Below are positions 5,891 to 7,622 of a DNA stretch of 7,622 nucleotides, piece by piece. The position numbers and the translations under genes were made by a program. The notes below the pieces were generated by a model. It was not told the DNA's origin. It searched no databases and saw only the letters and a list, made by a program, of their open reading frames with translations. Position 1 is the stretch's first letter. Each line of letters opens with the position of its first letter. Source of the stretch: an uncultured Ruminococcus sp. (GTDB taxonomy: Bacteria; Bacillota; Clostridia; Oscillospirales; Acutalibacteraceae); assembly GCA_902766305.1 (NCBI GenBank), contig CACXDE010000495.1, forward strand, positions 1 to 7,622, read 5' to 3'.

Positions 5891-6586
5891 ATGGCAGTAT
5901 TTACTATAGCAGATCTTCATTTGTCCTTTGGAACAGATAAGCCGATGGATGTTTTTCCGGGCTGGTCGAATTACACTGATAGGATCGAAAAAAACTGGAG
6001 ACATCTTGTTTATGAAAATGATACTGTAGTAATTGCCGGCGATATCTCCTGGGCAATGGATCTGAGTGAAACGTATAATGATTTCAGCTTCATCCATTCC
6101 TTACCCGGCAGAAAAATACTTCTTAAAGGCAACCATGACTATTGGTGGACAACAAAGAAGAAAATGGACAATTACCTGAACGAAAACGGTTTTGACAGCA
6201 TTTCCATACTTCATAACAATTATTACCTGGTTGAAGGACTTGCGGTCTGCGGTTCGAGAGGCTGGTTTTATGACGCAGAAACGGATGCAGATATGAAGGT
6301 GCTTCACCGTGAAGCCGGACGGATCCGTACTTCGATCGGGCTTGCAGTGAAGGACGGATATTCTCCTGTTGTTTTTCTTCACTACCCTCCTGTATATAAT
6401 AATATGGAATGTACAGAGATAACAGACATACTGAAAGAGTTTGGAATAAAGCACTGTTATTACGGTCATATACACGGCGGAAATGCCGCTAAACGGGCTT
6501 TTATAGGTGAACGTGACAATGTAAGCTATAAGCTTATAGCCTGTGACTATATTGGCTTCACACCGCTTGCAGTTGACAGAATATAA
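5891..6586 (+). CDS. Calcineurin-like metallophosphoesterase (COG1768 type)
   Basis: This 231-residue cytoplasmic protein is a complete calcineurin-like phosphohydrolase using two metal ions. The motifs occur in order: D-L-H (Asp8, His10), A-G-D-I-S-W (Asp51), K-G-N-H-D-Y-W-W (Asn81, His82), L-H-Y-P-P (His164) and G-H-I-H-G (His193, His195). All expected metal ligands are present, so it should be active on some phosphoester. The G-D-I-S-W and N-H-D-Y-W-W variants fit the bacterial COG1768 predicted phosphohydrolases rather than DNA-repair SbcD or cyclic-nucleotide enzymes. The natural substrate is not established. It follows the hyperacidic protein gene and is the last gene before a shared terminator. 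Start choice rests on the strong ribosome site just upstream. Confidence 0.92.
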   Translation: MAVFTIADLHLSFGTDKPMDVFPGWSNYTDRIEKNWRHLVYENDTVVIAGDISWAMDLSETYNDFSFIHSLPGRKILLKGNHDYWWTTKKKMDNYLNENGFDSISILHNNYYLVEGLAVCGSRGWFYDAETDADMKVLHREAGRIRTSIGLAVKDGYSPVVFLHYPPVYNNMECTEITDILKEFGIKHCYYGHIHGGNAAKRAFIGERDNVSYKLIACDYIGFTPLAVDRI

Positions 6587-6591
6587 AAAAT

Positions 6592-6630
6592 ACACCGCAT
6601 ACACGGATTTTAGTTTCGTGTATGCGGCGT
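6592..6630. terminator. Bidirectional terminator between convergent genes
   Basis: Arms 6592-6605 and 6617-6630 form a 14-base stem with one mismatch (A6594 with C6628) and an 11-base loop. On the plus strand it is followed by TTTAATTTTATT. On the minus strand the complement of the A6 run (6585-6590) gives a clean T6 tract one base beyond the stem. It starts 6 bases after the phosphoesterase stop and ends 6 bases from the stop of the minus-strand gene, so it should end transcription from both sides, best for the minus strand. Confidence 0.85.
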
Positions 6631-6636
6631 TTAATT

Positions 6637-7622
6637 TTATTCTATTGCGCCAAGCTCATACAATCTTTCGGAATTTGAAAGATCACTCTTTTCATTGTAG
6701 AATTTGTCGATACAGCTTGCAGCTATAGAATGGAGAGAATCATATTTTTTATCATAATCAGCTTCTTTTACTTTTTCACCGTTGAGCTTGTAGACAGCGG
6801 CAGTTTTTATGCCTTCATCGTTTGTTTTGACTTCTGAGAAAATAGTTTCGGGTTCTTCCGTCAGATTTGTACCGGACATTTTATAAAGCTCTATATTTGT
6901 AGTATTTGCTGAAATGCCGTTGTCGTATTTGTAAAGAGCTTCAGAGCTTGCAAGGTAAACAGAATCGTCAGCATCTGAATACATAAGCCTTACTCTTGAA
7001 CCGCCTTCATCGCCGGAAATATACAGGGCAGAGAGAAGGGGCTTTACCTTTCCGTCCTCAATAGTCAGAAGATATGAGGGTTCATGACTGTAATAGGGTT
7101 CAGGTATTTCAAGATCATAGTTATATGTTGTATCAAGATACATCTCAAAAACTCCGTCGCCGTTGTAATCGAATACTACAGAGTTATCAACAACAAGACC
7201 TTTGTCCGTCAGCTTTTTGCCTTCATACTCATAGGTTGCCCATTCACGGGACGCAAGATATTTTTTGTATATTGAAGAAGCAGTTTTGTATCCCTCTGTA
7301 CTCTTTATATCCGTATTATTGCCGCTTTGCGAAGAATTGCAGCCAATTTTTTTCATAACCTTCAGAGTATCATTTATTATAGTTTTTGACTGGTCGCTTT
7401 CATAAATATTCATTCTTTTAGACCCCTGACCGCCGGGTCTTACGTCAGATACAACTATCATATCAGTTCCGTCATATGACATAGCGTCTTTTCCGTTTGT
7501 AATAACATAAATTGCGTCAGATGAGGTGCTGTACTCAGCGTAAGGCTTGTTTACATCATCATCCTCATAATTTATTGCGTCTTTATAGATTGAAACTGCG
7601 CTGCCCTCAGAAAAGGTAAATA
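6637..7622 (-). CDS. Partial large protein with calcium-loop motif, probably exported
   Basis: The minus-strand frame is open from the right edge to TAA at 6637-6639, giving the last 327 residues; the start and any signal peptide lie outside the window. The ATG at 7480-7482 is internal, as codons continue without a stop to base 7620. One motif stands out: F-D-Y-N-G-D-G-V-F-E-M-Y-L (coding 7144-7170 for the loop). It matches the D-x-N-x-D-G-x-x-E pattern of calcium loops in VCBS/FG-GAP-like and dockerin-like segments, and the 'DxNxDGxxEL' domain frequent in secreted or lipid-anchored clostridial proteins. The flanking sequence alternates short strands rich in Tyr, Ser, Asp and Thr, as in beta-rich extracellular domains. 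There is no membrane segment and no sorting signal at the C-terminus. Export is an inference from composition; the function is unknown. Confidence 0.8.
   Translation of the reverse strand, partial: FTFSEGSAVSIYKDAINYEDDDVNKPYAEYSTSSDAIYVITNGKDAMSYDGTDMIVVSDVRPGGQGSKRMNIYESDQSKTIINDTLKVMKKIGCNSSQSGNNTDIKSTEGYKTASSIYKKYLASREWATYEYEGKKLTDKGLVVDNSVVFDYNGDGVFEMYLDTTYNYDLEIPEPYYSHEPSYLLTIEDGKVKPLLSALYISGDEGGSRVRLMYSDADDSVYLASSEALYKYDNGISANTTNIELYKMSGTNLTEEPETIFSEVKTNDEGIKTAAVYKLNGEKVKEADYDKKYDSLHSIAASCIDKFYNEKSDLSNSERLYELGAIE

Noticed and set aside
6101..6604. Minus-strand open frame opposite the phosphoesterase
   Set aside because: It covers the catalytic motifs of a clear metallophosphoesterase, starts within the terminator hairpin and shows no motif of its own.
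1..7622. Defence system, CRISPR array, mobile element or prophage
   Set aside because: I found no regularly spaced repeats, transposase, integrase, toxin-antitoxin pair or phage motif; most genes are core functions in a conserved order.

Overview
The window looks like chromosomal DNA of a Gram-positive anaerobe of the Bacillota, most likely a Ruminococcus-like member of the Oscillospiraceae/Clostridia. The grounds are the rplS-lepB-rbgA-rnhB-yraN gene order, strong AGGAGG-type ribosome binding sites, moderately low GC, and a long secreted-type protein with a D-x-N-x-D-G-x-x-E calcium-loop motif. The genus is an inference; no rRNA or other decisive marker is present. I see no mobile element, CRISPR array, tRNA or rRNA.

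Positions 1-3813 form a compact plus-strand housekeeping cluster. It holds the 3' end of rplS (ribosomal protein L19), a small membrane protein that appears to be a catalytically dead relative of signal peptidase I, an intact signal peptidase I (lepB), the ribosome-assembly GTPase rbgA/ylqF, ribonuclease HII (rnhB), the UPF0102 nuclease-fold protein yraN, and an ASCH/PUA-like-domain protein. Spacing tightens along the cluster: rbgA/rnhB and rnhB/yraN overlap, and yraN to the ASCH gene is 9 bases. Two hairpins followed by T runs, one after rplS and one after lepB, break the cluster and probably lower or stop transcription at those points.

Positions 3814-5463 hold a clear sigma-A type promoter with an extended -10, a short leader containing a 21-codon open frame that ends exactly on the next start codon (ATGA overlap), and a full-length long-form threonine synthase (thrC).

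Positions 5464-6586 hold a very acidic, tyrosine-rich small protein of unknown function (48 of 104 residues Asp or Glu), followed by a complete calcineurin-like metallophosphoesterase of the COG1768 type. A near-perfect hairpin at 6592-6630 with A/T runs on both sides ends this run. It serves the convergent gene too.

Positions 6637-7622 are the C-terminal 327 residues of a minus-strand protein whose start lies beyond the right edge. It has one calcium-loop-like motif and the look of the extracytoplasmic repeat/propeller proteins common in Clostridia, but its function is unknown.

Most of the window is ordinary core genome. The items most worth a second look are the degenerate signal-peptidase-like protein next to lepB, the hyperacidic protein beside the phosphoesterase, and the short open frame coupled to thrC.
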